Source: Ilex aquifolium (taxonomy: Eukaryota; Streptophyta; Magnoliopsida; Aquifoliales; Aquifoliaceae). Taken from it: DNA of 64,000 nucleotides. The stretch is taken from contig OX637397.1 of NCBI GenBank assembly GCA_951799425.1, positions 8,113,001 through 8,177,000 on the forward strand, written 5' to 3'. The position numbers and the translations under genes are program-made. The notes beneath the pieces were generated by a model, which was not told where the DNA came from, made no database searches, and saw only the letters and a list, made by a program, of their open reading frames with translations. This document shows, one piece after another, positions 51,974-63,487 of the stretch. The stretch's first letter is position 1. Every line of letters begins with the position of its first letter.

Positions 51974-52016
<43 letters not shown>
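51974..52016. repeat. 43-base poly-G tract just after the lipase stop codon
   Basis: An unbroken run of 43 G starting 8 bases after the TGA at 51964-51966, within the presumed 3' UTR. Perfect homopolymers of this length are uncommon in plant DNA. Length could be over- or under-called in the assembly. Confidence 0.9.
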
Positions 52017-52017
<1 letters not shown>

Positions 52018-53147
52018 ACTACATTTGCAGCCAAGCTTGAATTAGCACCTTCTTTGACCATTGTTGTATATAGCAACATACCCACAGTAGACAGTTGCTT
52101 CAGATAAGAGCTCCATTCTTTCAGGTGAAAGGATCCAGCGTTCATGTGTTTTCACTTAATTGCATTTCAAATATACGATTTTTAATGCGCGATGACGCCT
52201 TCTTGAATTGCAAAATTGTGTACAATATGTGATTGTAAAATATTATTAGCATTCATATTGACATGACTGTTTCAAGTTTTTATGGTCCTGATAAAGTCTT
52301 TGTCGTAGAGACCAAGGAACTGGAGGATCCTCCAATTCTTTTTGACTGGTCAAAATTTATACACGAGTAGTTTATTAATCACAATGTTTTCAGTTTTTAT
52401 TACAATGTGTGATTGTTTGTTTACTACAACGTGTGTTTATGGAGATTGCGGTTATGTGTGTTTTTTGTATATTGGTGTGTGTTTATTTTATATCAATGTG
52501 CCACAATTGGAGAATAAATTTGTGAAAAATGGGTTTAAAAAAGGTATATCACTGTCATTTAAAGAAATTTAAGGTATAATGAGACTTTTAATCTTTATTG
52601 GAACAAAGTAAAAATTTTAAAATCTATCAAGAGCAAAGTGTCGTAATATCATTCCTCTTAATGATTTAAAATTCAAATTTTAACCCTTACAAAAATTTTA
52701 AAAAAAGTCTCATATTATTATTTTTTCAAACATATTTGGGGACAAAAGGGATTTTTCGGATTTTAGGGGAACAATCACCCGTCTCTCATAGAGCCATCAA
52801 GCGCCTACACCTGAACTGTAAATAAGTACATTTTTTTCCAAATTATATCAAACATTAAATTCTGTAATTTGAAATCTTTAATTAAACTATTAAGACCCTC
52901 GAAATCTTAAATGGATTCTAAAAATCCACTATTCATCTATTGAATTTAATGTTATACCTTATAAAGATGCAAAAAAACAAAAGCTACTAATCTATTGCAT
53001 TTATTTTGTTGCTTTATAATCTAAAACCACCTTTAGCTCAGATTATGTGTAGGAGAAGTGCTATAAATTGAAGCACCATCAAAGTCTCTTGACATGATCA
53101 TACCTTGATAGGCTTTAAGTTCCTTAGTATTTTTTTCTTTTAGTTTA
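52017..53147. other. Lipase 3' UTR and intergenic DNA
   Basis: The 3' UTR probably ends within a few hundred bases. After that it is AT-rich with no supported gene; a 76-codon frame at 52342-52572 is low complexity and Cys/Phe-rich without family resemblance. Confidence 0.3.
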
Positions 53148-53225
53148 AGGGTCAAGGGTGCTCGGATCAACTTACGCACATCTCGGTTAATCTCCTCCCT
53201 AATTTGGAGTGTCCATGCCAGCTTG
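53148..53225 (+). repeat. Au-like SINE head, truncated
   Basis: GTCAAGGGTGCTCGGATCAA then CTTACGCACATCTCGGTTAA matches the head of the copies at 27196 and 56703; the tail is missing. Confidence 0.55.
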
Positions 53226-55840
53226 CTCCCAAAAATTTGTGCTGTTATTTATTCGATGCCGATCTAGGATATAATAATCCTACAGTCTTTACCTTGATGT
53301 TTTTGATATATTGCTGATGATTTCTATTAGCATTCCAAAGTTTATTTTTTCTTGTTATTCTTTTTCAGTCCAATTGAAATAATGGACTATACAAAGATGG
53401 TGGCCTTTCCTTATCCATAAAATCCTTCAAACAAGATTAAGGTAGGATTTAATCCTAACTCCAGAAGATTTTGCTAACTTTTTCACCTATGAAGCCAGAT
53501 TCCCTCGAATATATTTTTTTTCTCAATTTCTTTTAATCTTAAATCACCATCCCGAATTGATGGAGTTAAAGTAGAACATTGAATTCCTTTTGAATTCATA
53601 GCCGACTATCTATCATTGAGAAAAACTAAATCCAGGTATACTTTGGAACCCAAATATGGTGGTGGCTATCATATACTTTCAAGCTAAATTTATTTGTGAC
53701 TACAAAGTTTTCGATTTCTCTCCAGAAAATGAAAATTGACCAACTAAAAACGGCAGGAGAAACTATAACTAGGTCATACTATGACATTGAAACATTATAA
53801 ATCCTCCCCAACATTAGGGTTTGTGCATCTTGCTAGGTTCATTATCCTTAGATTGGCATCGAACAAGCAATAGCATGAAACTGTTTTCTTTGCAGCATTA
53901 TTCAATTGATGAGGTCCTCAGGTATTAATTTTTCCTTTTCTGTGTATCCTTTGTGTAATGGTTTTATTTTGCACTCCACATCTCTTAAAAGTGTTATTTT
54001 TTTCCGTTAACGTGGAATTGTTCCGATCACTTGCCTTTTAAACTCATAATTACGATGTAAACTTTGGATTTACGGTTCAACCAAGACTGAAGATGTACGA
54101 TTTATACTTGATCTCTTATTCAACCACCGATCCGACCTATGCAAGAGTCACATTTACTAAAAGTTCCATGGAAGTGAATTTCTGGCTTGGGCACGACCAA
54201 AAGGTGAGATCAGACACTGTCATAGGTTCATTACAGTGCTCTAAAGTACCATGCACACATTCACATTAGGTTTTGAATGTTTAGCCTTTTGAAGCCTACC
54301 CATTTTTTTTTTGAAAATCGATGATTTTATTGCTTGAAATATAAGACGAATCATCACTGAGAGTTAGTTCGGGTTTTCAAGACTCCTAAATCTCATGAAC
54401 AAATAAGAAGTTTGAGCTTTACTAACTAGAGATCAGACTTATGTGGTGGAAACAAGATTTCTGCTCAGCGGCTCTCATCTCCTTCTCTTAGGAGATTTCG
54501 CTTCTCTTTAAGAGTAAGGACGAATCCTTACAAAGGGTAGGGCGAACCCGAAAACTAACTTTCATTAAAGGAAGTTAATCCTTTTATTGTACACAACCTA
54601 AACCTTCTCTTATCAAGGTGACCACTGTCACTAACACTGCTCATCAATCAACTTTGTTATCCTTTATATACAACATTCAATCACTGTATATCGTCTTTCT
54701 TCCTGCAACTTCTAGGTATAATCAATAATGTCAAAGATTTTTGAGAGGATTGAGAAGTATTTTTTGTATTCGTTATTTCACTTTACTTTATTATTCTTTA
54801 TTTATTTCTCGTACCCTTATTTTTAAAGAGGTTGAATCCTATATTTGAACCCACAATGTATTCTTTTGTTGACGAGCAATATTTATTATTGCGGGTTCGA
54901 CGTTGTGAAAATAAGCAATCAAACTTGCCTAGATATAAAGTTTATCTTGAACAATTATTTTCCACATCTTTATTCCCCATATACAATTTTTTTTTTTTGG
55001 CTGATTCTGCAATGTAAATCAAAAGAGAAAGTTTAGGAGAAAATCACACACACACACATAGATGTTTTGTGCTTTCTTTAGTTCATGACTGGTACAATTA
55101 GAGGGATTTGCTCTCAAACACTGTGCAACATTATAGGAGCTGTACATGGAAAGAATTTAAACTCCAAACTACACGTGGTAATGAAAGGCTGATTGTGCTC
55201 CTCCTTGATTTTGGCCAATTCTCATTTCAGCTAATCATTGATTGAGTGGGCACCATGTAATTTGATTACATCAATAACTAATGTACGAGACTCTCGTCTA
55301 TAATGACGTCTTCGAGAAGTAAGAGGTAAAGTGCCTTGTTTCTATTTTTTTGAGGTTTTGATTTTATATTTAAACTTGCGCTATGTATCGTTCAAACATA
55401 TGAGCACTTGACATATTTCTCAAGTTCAAAAGACTTATTTTCATGCTACTTCAACCTAAGCCACTAACCTACTTTGTTAACCTAATCAATTACTATCATT
55501 GAATTGACATTGATTCTCACTTCTAATTGAAACCACTACCTATCAAAGGGGTGTAATATATTAGGTAGCAAATCAGGTCCAAATAGTATTATTTCAACAG
55601 AAATACGAGAAGAAATTAATACATTGTAGGTCAACAAAATATCCGATTATTCTTTTTTGCATGATTATTCTTCAGTAGAAACAATTATAATTTTTGTTTT
55701 TAATTTTTTTTTTCACTTTTGGCAAGTGCTTCCACCCCCACCCGCCTAAACAACAGTTCAAATGGTACCAAATTTCTAGATTCTTCACAATCAAAGGCCA
55801 TAAATTCCATTAACACTTTTCAAATTAGCATTAAATTGTC
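53226..55840. other. Intergenic DNA, nothing assigned
   Basis: AT-rich. Short frames near 54832-55036 have no recognisable domain. A block at about 55470-55510 is the reverse of 32275-32325. An unassigned segment with GC-rich patches at 54440-54560 could be part of a repeat. Confidence 0.3.
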
Positions 55841-55846
55841 ATACCA

Positions 55847-55853
55847 TATAAAA
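55847..55853 (+). promoter_or_regulatory. TATA box of the S-protein homologue
   Basis: TATAAAA, 51 bp upstream of the ATG at 55904, followed by CCCTCTTTTAG. Spacing fits a short leader. Confidence 0.65.
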
Positions 55854-55903
55854 ACCCTCTTTTAGTAGATTTTGCATATGAAAAAAAAAACCTTCTGAAC
55901 ACC

Positions 55904-56451
55904 ATGGATCACTTTCTTAGAATCCTTTTCACTGCACTTATCCTCATATTCTGTCTCACTATTAGCAGCACATATGCTGAAGAAAATAAACATTTCCCGG
56001 AAACAATCTCTTTACGTGGAAGGATAAAATCGCGTATATCTAACTCTCTGCAGACATCGCAACAAAAACAAGAACCTCGTGCACTAGACTCCAAGCCATA
56101 CGGGTATTTGGGTTGAAGTACCAGGTCAATATAATCAACGGGTTCGAGAACAGCTCCGAACCGTTGATCGTTCACTGTCGATCTAAAGACAATGATCTCG
56201 GAGTTCATCCACTTCAAGTTGGTGAGGATTTTCATTGGCATTTCAAAGTTAATGTTTGGGGGACTACTCAGTTCTACTGCAATGTGACATGGGACCAGAA
56301 AGTGAAGCACTTCGATGCCTTTCAAGCTGAAGTAGAGGGGTATTATTGTGGTGACAATGGTAATGGTAGGTGTTTTTGGTTGGTGGCAGAGGCTGGGTTT
56401 TATGTCAGCACAGATGACTTTACTTGGAAGAAAAGATTTGATTGGGAATGA
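55904..56451 (+). pseudogene. S-protein homologue (SPH, self-incompatibility S1 family), frameshifted
   Basis: Secreted small-protein family (Self-incomp_S1), related to the poppy stigma S determinant; most plant members have unknown roles. The first frame (55904-56116) gives a clear signal peptide (MDHFLRILFTALILIFCLTI, cut near SSTYA) and a polar linker, then stops at 56114-56116. The conserved domain is in another frame to 56451: YQVNIINGF, LIVHCRSKDNDLGVHPL, GEDFHWHFKVNVWGTTQFYC, EGYYCGDNGNGRCFW. It has all four expected Cys and the LGVH motif. Moving between the frames needs the equivalent of one lost base (or two gained) near 56080-56116. SPH genes are normally intronless and no good splice pair is visible, so it is either a recent pseudogene or a sequencing error. 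The domain is otherwise well preserved and the TATA box is intact. Confidence 0.82.
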
Positions 56452-56702
56452 TTTTCTTGTGATGAGAAAGAGAAGAAAGTCATTTTGGTCTTTGTTTAGG
56501 ATGAATAGTTTGTCACTACTCACTACTCACTAGTAGTACAAGGAGATTGATAATGAATGTTCCTTTTTTTTATCAAAAGATTTCTTTAAGTTGATTCTCT
56601 CAAAGTGAAAGGTGTTTTTTTTGTTTAATGGGCATGATTTACGAATAATTGTGCATACTTTTGAAGTTACAAAATAATTTTTGTTTTGGTCCAACGGTAA
56701 AA

Positions 56703-56895
56703 AATGTTTGGGTCAGTTTACGCGTATCTCGATTAATTCCCTCCCCAGTAAGTTCAAAAACAGGTCATCCATGTCGTGACAAGAGATATTCAAGAGGGAT
56801 AAATCCCTCATAGTTTAGCCCCAAAGAGTTGCTAAGATTTGAACTCTGGCCGTATGAGTTTACAGATCGTCCATGTTACCACTTGAACTATTCCT
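56703..56895 (+). repeat. Au-like SINE copy
   Basis: TGTTTGGGTCAGTTTACGCG then TATCTCGATTAATTCCCTCC, through AGATTTGAACTCTGGCC, to CCATGTTACCACTTGAACTA. It aligns over its full length with 27196-27402 and shows the Au-type internal GATTTGAACxCxGGxC phrase. Confidence 0.7.
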
Positions 56896-58556
56896 TAAAT
56901 TTTTACAAAATAATTACCATTAGTGAAAACTGTACAAAATTATGAAAGAAAAAAGTTCTTTGAATTCGTATTAGGTAAATATCAATGACATTCCTTCTAG
57001 ATTAATATACTTAAAACTACACCCATCCATTTTTCATAAGATATATCGACACTCTTCGCTAATTCTCATCTAATAATGGGCATGCATATTAAGATCGGGT
57101 CACTTGTACTTCACACATATGCGACTCATTTATTATTCGTGAAAGAAACTCATGTCATTTTAAATTCATTCTTACCTATTTAATCTCCTTTGTGAGATAT
57201 CTAGTTACATTGGTTAGGGGTCCACTACTTTGGCCAATCATGAAAGTTTATATTTGAACACAAGCTCGAATTTGGTCCGCTTAAACTGCTTCTTCATGGG
57301 ACATCTTACATGCAAAATTACGACATAATTTAGTGAAAAACACTTCAAGTCTTTCGTGGCCATGTCCACTAAGAACATTTACGAGATGTAACCTTCTCTA
57401 ATACATTTAGCCAATCCAATTCAACCACATAAAGATAAGGTTAACTACAAATCACTCCCTGTTACTTTGGTGGATTAACATTGAAACCCTCAACTTTTAT
57501 CCTGGTATTAAAATGGCTCTTATATAACATCTTACATAACATAAGGCTGCAGCTGGGTTGAATTAGGCTTCATCTATATATCTTATTGTCACGGTTGTTT
57601 CTCTCTTCCCGTATCTCCATTTCTTCGATCGAAACGAGAAGACCGCTGAATTACTATTTATCTTTTATTTGATTTATGTAGTGTTCAATAATCTAACTGA
57701 ATCTAATAGTAAAAGTAACCAAAAAATTTGATCACCAAATCCTTTTTTTTTTATATATACAAGCCTACATTCACTGAGAGGGTATAAAGAGATTAGATGT
57801 ATGCAACCTTGCTCAACTCTTAGAGAGACTGTTTCCTTGACTTAAACCCATGACATCTAGATCATTATCGAAAAACCTAACTGTTGCACCAATTTATTCA
57901 AAAGAAATTCAACATACATACAAACCATGAGCAATGAAGATCTACATTTTCTCTTGTTTTGCTTCCCACATGAACCCTTCGAGATGATACCTTCAACTTA
58001 GCAAGGCCACAATAAAAACACTAACAAATTGCTTTGGAGTGAGAATGACAATGTGTGTGTGGATATAGCGAGGACTGCTTCGCAGCCTCATTATCTGACA
58101 CATTTGTCAAAGTTTTTAACAAATCATTCACTCATAAGAAACATCTGACTGGTACAGTAGGTCTGCTTGTGCTTATTCATGAGCTCACAGCATAAATCAA
58201 TACAAAAGCTACCCTAGTATCTTACATGCACTTTCACTGTAAATTCAGGTGGCCCAAAGGGGAGATCTAGCATTTTCAAACCTTTCAAGTTTATGCCCAT
58301 GACAGGCATATAGGTTGCCATCCACGTATTGCAACTGAAGGTTTAACTCGCAGACTGAAAATTTGAGGAAAGTGCAAAAAAAGAGAGATCAAGATGGAAA
58401 AATCAAATATATGTAAAAGGATAGGTCAGATACACTTCTATTTTCCAATGATGAAGACAAACCCATGGAATGAGAGAGTTGCATTGAGGAGAAACAGACC
58501 TACTCTTGACAGTTAAACATGCACCACAAGAACAGTGGTAAGAAACCACTGGCATC
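56896..58556. other. Intergenic region and NDUFA13 3' flank
   Basis: AT-rich DNA with one SINE (57743-57891). The NDUFA13 3' UTR (leftward from 58556) probably reaches to about 58200-58300. No further gene is supported. Confidence 0.35.
57743..57891 (-). repeat. tRNA-derived SINE
   Basis: Reverse complement reads GGTGCAACAGTTAGGTTTTT, then TGATCTAGATGTCATGGGTT (box-B-like), then AAGGAAACAGTCTCTCTAAG and AAGGTTGCATACATCTAATC, ending in an A-run (T-run on plus, 57743-57752). The order head, GAAACAGxCTCT, GGxTGCxTACAxCT, poly-A is a standard plant SINE layout. An older copy is at 31180-31320. Confidence 0.75.
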
Positions 58557-61499
58557 TTACCAGACATCAGGACGGAGCTCACCAGTTGAAGGAGGCATCC
58601 ATCTCCCAGAGTGGTAGACACTTTCTCCGACTTTCCAACCAGGCACATCCTTCATTATTCGGGCTTCTTCCTCAAGATACTTCTTCCATTCTTTGACAAA
58701 CCTAATACAAGAGAACAGTAGGGATAAGACAGACTATCAAGTTGTATGGTAAGATGAAGGCAACTGCTGAAAAATAATATAATTACCTTTCATCCTCCTC
58801 AGCTTGAAGCATGGGCAAAATAGCCCTGCGAGCTGCATATTTTTCCTCCTTTATTGCCCTGAATAACAAAAATATTATTAGCATCATATGTCGATAAGTT
58901 TCCAATAGAGTTCTTTGTCGTCTAGGACGCATGGATACAGACACAGGTGTCGTATCGAATACGATACGGACACGGAAATACGACAAAATTCCAAAATATA
59001 GGACACATGTACGGCAAGGATATGACTAATTAAAATAATATTTTATATTTTATATATAAATAATATTAATAATAAGACCTAAAAATCATTGAGTAGTTAG
59101 TTAATATCTTACAACAATTGAGTAATGGGCTAATATGTTAGAATTAGACAGTGGGTTTAACACCAAAGTGAGTTATGGCATGTGTGCTAACACTAAAGTG
59201 GGTTGTGGTCTGTGGGTTAATTTATTTAACAACTAAAAGAAAAAGAAAACAACGCTTCTCAATTCAGTTGAGAGAGAGAAAGAGAAAAATAAAAGAAAAA
59301 TAAAAAAGAGTCCAACTAGGGCACCGACAAAGAAGTAGCCGGAGAGAGGAAAAAAAAGAAAGAAAGAAAGAAGAAGGAAAAAAACAGATCCGGCACCGAC
59401 AGAGAAGCAGACGGAGAGAGGAAGAAGAAGGAAAGAAGCAGATCCGGTATGTCTCTTCGCCTCTTCTTCTCTACTCTCTGTCGACAAACTTTGCTTCTTC
59501 TTTTTTTTTCAGCCCCTAATTCCCCATATCCCTCACGTATCCTAGCCGTATCCAACTTCAAAAAATTCTTGCTCGCTGTTCAAGACATCTGTAGAAGTGT
59601 CGAACACGTGTCCGACCGTGTCGAACCCGTATCCGTGTCCGACACCGCCACGTTGACCTCCCGGCGAGTGTCTGTGCTTCCTAGCTTATCATAAACCAAA
59701 TTAGATAGTCGTCATCCTCCATCATCACTACCTCATACTAAATTATTAATGATCATCTTTTCCACCCTAAACCCAAACATATAAACCACCTCCGTGGATT
59801 CAAAACTAGAATCATTATTGATATTATTGTTGATTTGAGTTGAGTAAAGAAGGGCAGCAATAACATAATAAAGGTGAAGTAATGGGGGCAGTCAGAGGAA
59901 ACAGTTCTGATACAAACAATCAAGGCAAGGCTTAGACACAATACATGTCAAATGATATCATTGTTCAATACATAACAACTGAGAGCATGAGGCATATTTA
60001 TCAGAATTTCCAACCGGTGAATCAATAGTATAATGTTTAGATGTATGATAAAAATTGTGTCGCACTTAGAGGAACTCTTTCTTAAAACTATTAAATTAAA
60101 ACCCTTAAATTATGTAGCATTTTTTTTAATCTAGGTTGTCATGAGCAGTCCCAGTGACATCTGCCCATAGTCGAACATAACTTCAAGGTGGTTATATAAA
60201 CCATGTTCCTTCATAATTCAAACTATTTCCCATTCTCCATCTCCATTACATATGGAGGAATTTCACATTGACAATAACCATGCTGATACGATGGTCACTC
60301 TAGTTCTATTTCATTACATCTCTACTTAACTTGACCAGACACCATGGATATATCTCAATCGTGGGCATAAATAATCTCATTTTTCACCAGCTTTTCTTGG
60401 CCTTCTATTTGTTCTCATAAGGTCATCAATGTAATACAAATCACTCATGTCCCCTCATAGTTCTTCAGTCCCCATGACTGAACCGTCTTCCACAGCATTG
60501 CCACATCAAGCCTCAATTGGCACCCCCTCAGCCTCCTCACAAACATATCCATTTTCTCTATATATTTTATAGTAGTGACATCCATCCCAACTTAACAAGT
60601 CCACAACATCCCCATAAACATACCCAACCTTAAGGATCACCATTCACCAATACATAATAATTAAACAGCGATCATCCATTGCATTATGCTTTATCTGGTT
60701 CAGGTGCTCTATAGCAGGCAGGTTTTTTAGTTGGTTGGAGAGGTAGACTGGTTTGGCCAGGATCAACTAGGTGAATTACCAGTTTTTCGATGGTTAGAAT
60801 AGCCAATTTGGAAAATTAGCTTTAATCTTTAGCCCCTCCTTTAATTTGTGTGGATTTGGCTCTGGTTATTGCAGCAGGTTGGTCCACAAACAAATCAATT
60901 TGAACACAGAGAGAAGAGAAACAGAAAACCCCATTCCAAGCAGCCAACCCCCGCAAATCTTCTCCACAGTTTTAAGTAAAACATCATGCCAATAGTCACT
61001 GACCGTCCCTACCACAAAATCAAGGCAACCTACATCAAAACCCACATGCCTACCCCATATATAATTCCATAGTACAAGTAGATAGAAAGAGAACCCAAAT
61101 CAAATCAGCCAAAACCCAGAAAAATTTCGCAATAATTGGTTCTTCTAACACGAACTGTCAATAATCCTCAGTTTCAAACGCCACCCATATCATGAATCGA
61201 AAATTCATTTAAATTTTAAGACATAACACACATAAATACAAAGAGAGGGGGGGGAATGAAACTTGAAAGCAATGAATAATTTACCTTCGGATCTTGTTGC
61301 CTTGGCCGACCTGGTACATCCCCCAAGAGAAAATGCCAAGAGCACCAAGAAAGATGGCAACAGCACTAGGTCCCTTGTTGGGGATCCGACGGGCGAACCG
61401 GACCGGTGCAAACCCACCCGGAGGCGGTCCGTCTTGCAGGACCGGCATGTCCTTCACGCTAGCCATTCCGGCTTTCTTCCTTATCACCGCCTCCGTCAT
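58557..61499 (-). CDS. NDUFA13: NADH dehydrogenase 1 alpha subcomplex subunit 13 (GRIM-19), 3 exons, 143 aa
   Basis: Accessory subunit of mitochondrial respiratory complex I, inner membrane. Exons on the minus strand: 61499-61285, 58858-58787 and 58701-58557; GT-AG introns, phases close to 432 nt. The start [19 protein letters not shown], then [19 protein letters not shown], one membrane helix (about 44-64), GNKIRR, then [20 protein letters not shown], and the end [14 protein letters not shown] match plant GRIM-19 homologues throughout. Plant members are 143-144 aa, so the protein is full length. The ATG is fixed by the conserved N-terminus. An LTR promoter pointing at this gene lies 229 bp upstream. 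Intron 1 (2.4 kb) carries a repeat at 58923-59683. Confidence 0.97.
58923..59683. mobile_element. TIR-type repeat in NDUFA13 intron 1
   Basis: Left end TAGGACGCATGGATACAGAC and right end (complement) TAGGAAGCACAGACACTCGC share the first bases. Both inner flanks carry dense GTGTCCGxxACGG / CCGTATCCGTGTCC phrases (58940-59015; 59590-59650). An internal tandem pair starts CACCGAC at about 59322 and 59394. The two 8-bp flanks differ (TTGTCGTC against GCTTATCA), so the superfamily is unproven; hAT-like is most likely. Confidence 0.55.
59684..61284 (-). other. Remainder of NDUFA13 intron 1
   Basis: AT-rich intron sequence with no recognised repeat ends or nested gene. Confidence 0.6.
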
Positions 61500-61727
61500 C
61501 TTCTTCCTTCTCTATCTGCTTCTTCTGGGTTTGATCGGTTACTGCATGTAAGTGCAAAGAGCTGGTGATGACTAAATATATGGTTGAAAATTGAAATTGT
61601 TTGAGAGAGAGAGAAATGTAATTTATTACAATCAAATTTTAAATATCACAACCTAATTTCTGATAAAATCAAAATTAAGAATTTAATTATAGAGAGAAAA
61701 AATTTAAAAGAATACATAAATGACAAT

Positions 61728-62314
61728 TGATGATGCACAAATTGATTTTGCACACCACCTATCAAGTATGAATAATAAATACAGTAATTAAAGTAGAGGG
61801 AGAGAGAAGACAAGGTTTATAGTGGTTCGGTCAACGTGATTTACGTCCACTTTGAATGGCAAAGGTCGCCGGTATTTCATTAACTCCGGTGAGTAGAGAT
61901 AACATAGAGTTACAGGCTTAGAGAGAGAGGAAATATGGTGCTCTGTTGAGTGTGATGCTCCCCAAGTGTTGGTGGGGCTTACATTTTATAGTCGTCTCCT
62001 AACAGATTGAGACGACTTAATAGCAACTATCTAACTATTCTGATGGGGCTTGCGACTTCTCCTCAACGGGTGAGACCGTTGAGGTGCTCTCCATGAGACT
62101 CGCTCAAAGGATGAGGAAGGTTGACCGCTTTCAAGGTGGTGGAGGTGAGGGTCTTGAGTGCTCCCTTGCGGTCTTGCATGCTCCCTTGATGTAGTTGCTG
62201 ATGTAGCTCCTCCTAATGAGCTTGACTGGACGTGGACCACTTTGGGCGCTGGATCTCTTGGAGTTGGGCCTTTGAGCTTGTAACATGAGTTGAGCTCTTG
62301 GGCTTGGCCTATCA
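61728..62314 (-). repeat. 3' LTR of a minus-strand LTR element running off the window
   Basis: Plus-strand ends TGATGATGCA and GGCCTATCA. It is similar to the solo LTR at 16548-17181 through its length. In the minus sense TATAAAATGTAAGCCCCACC (61969-61990) is the promoter. The polypurine tract at 62315-62327 shows that this is the 3' LTR and that the interior lies to the right. The outer flank ACAAT (61723-61727) should be one half of the target duplication; the other half is outside the window. Confidence 0.85.
61982..61990 (-). promoter_or_regulatory. LTR TATA box pointing toward NDUFA13
   Basis: TATAAAATG on the minus strand. Transcription would start near 61955 and run left through the LTR end at 61728 toward the NDUFA13 ATG at 61499. 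Confidence 0.5.
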
Positions 62315-62327
62315 TTTGCCCCTCAAA
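62315..62327 (-). other. Polypurine tract of the right-edge LTR element
   Basis: On the minus strand TTTGAGGGGCAAA directly precedes the TGATAGGCC start of the 3' LTR. Confidence 0.65.
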
Positions 62328-63487
62328 TGCCCTGTGTCCAATAGAACTTGGAGAGGAGGGCATTCGGTTGAATTTGAATTTTCGGCTAACCGGCATAACT
62401 GGAAAAACTTCGGGAGGCCAAAACCTGTGCTTTTAGGCATTTTTTGAGCTTTCAACAACATCAGTCACAGCCAAAGGATGTGAGTCTTGTAGAGCTCTCC
62501 AAGAGCTTCGATTTGATATATTATAAGCCTCATTTGGAGTTACGGAGCAAAATTTACGGTCAAAATAGCGAGCAGGGAGCCAGGCGCGTGATTTGGGCAA
62601 GCAGACAACCTCTGGGCGAGCTGGAAGTGTCCTGGGCGAGCTGGAAATGTCCTGGGCGAGCAGAATTTTTTTTTTTGAAAAAACATCGGGAGGCCAAAAC
62701 AGCTGTTTCTGAGTTTTTTTTGGACTTTTTACAGCATCAATCATAGCCAAAGGCTGTAAGTCTTATAGAGCTCGTCAAGAGTTTCGATTTGATATATTAT
62801 AAGTCCCGTTTGGAGCACCTTGGGCGAGCCTGAGCTGCCTTGGGCGAGCTTGGGGCTGTCTTGGCTCTCTTGGGCAAGCAGGAGGCTTTGGTTGAGCAGC
62901 TTGGGCGCTTTGTCCGAGCGATGGAGAAAATCGACGAGCAAAGGGATGACTTGGGCGCTAATTCACGCAGTCTAGGTGATTAGCCTGCTCGCATAAGGGG
63001 GGAGGTCCGGCATGGAAATGGGCGAGCAGCCCAACTGGCCTGGAGAGGAGATGGGCGAGCAGCCCAAAGGTGCGCAGCACTGGGCGGTTTGGGGGCTGCT
63101 GTCTGCGCGGGGCGCTGGGTGAGGCGCCCTTGGCACTGGGCAGGACGCGACCGGGCGCTGAGGACTTGCTGGGAGTCATTGGTCAAGCAACCCAGCTGTT
63201 GGGTGCCAATGGAGAGGCCCCGATTGTTGACATTCAATCTAATGTAGTCCCTCGGGGTTGTAGACGACCTGAGTTTCAAGATCTTGCCTAGAGATGACAA
63301 AAATAATATTATTCTAAACATTAAAATATTTAACATGATTACCTAGAGAGAGGTAGGCTGCTTGCGCGAGAGCAAAGACAAAGTTTGAGGTTACTCGTGA
63401 GAGAGTCGTGCCTCTTGAGACCGAGCTTTTGGCGACCCATGAGAGAGTCCTTAAGCTTGAGGTATAAGCGGCTTGTTTGAGAACAGT

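Noticed and set aside
51909-52145. Minus frame with a poly-Pro run
   Set aside because: Translation of the poly-G tract; no other support.
59233-59561. Phe/Ser/Leu-rich frames in NDUFA13 intron 1
   Set aside because: Low-complexity GA/CT tracts within a TIR-type repeat.
61263-61568. Plus-strand frames over NDUFA13 exon 1
   Set aside because: Antisense shadows of a conserved coding exon.
62031-63336. Several 60-120-codon frames in the right-edge element
   Set aside because: Both strands are open because the region is GC-rich and repetitive; no gag, pol or host domain is visible.
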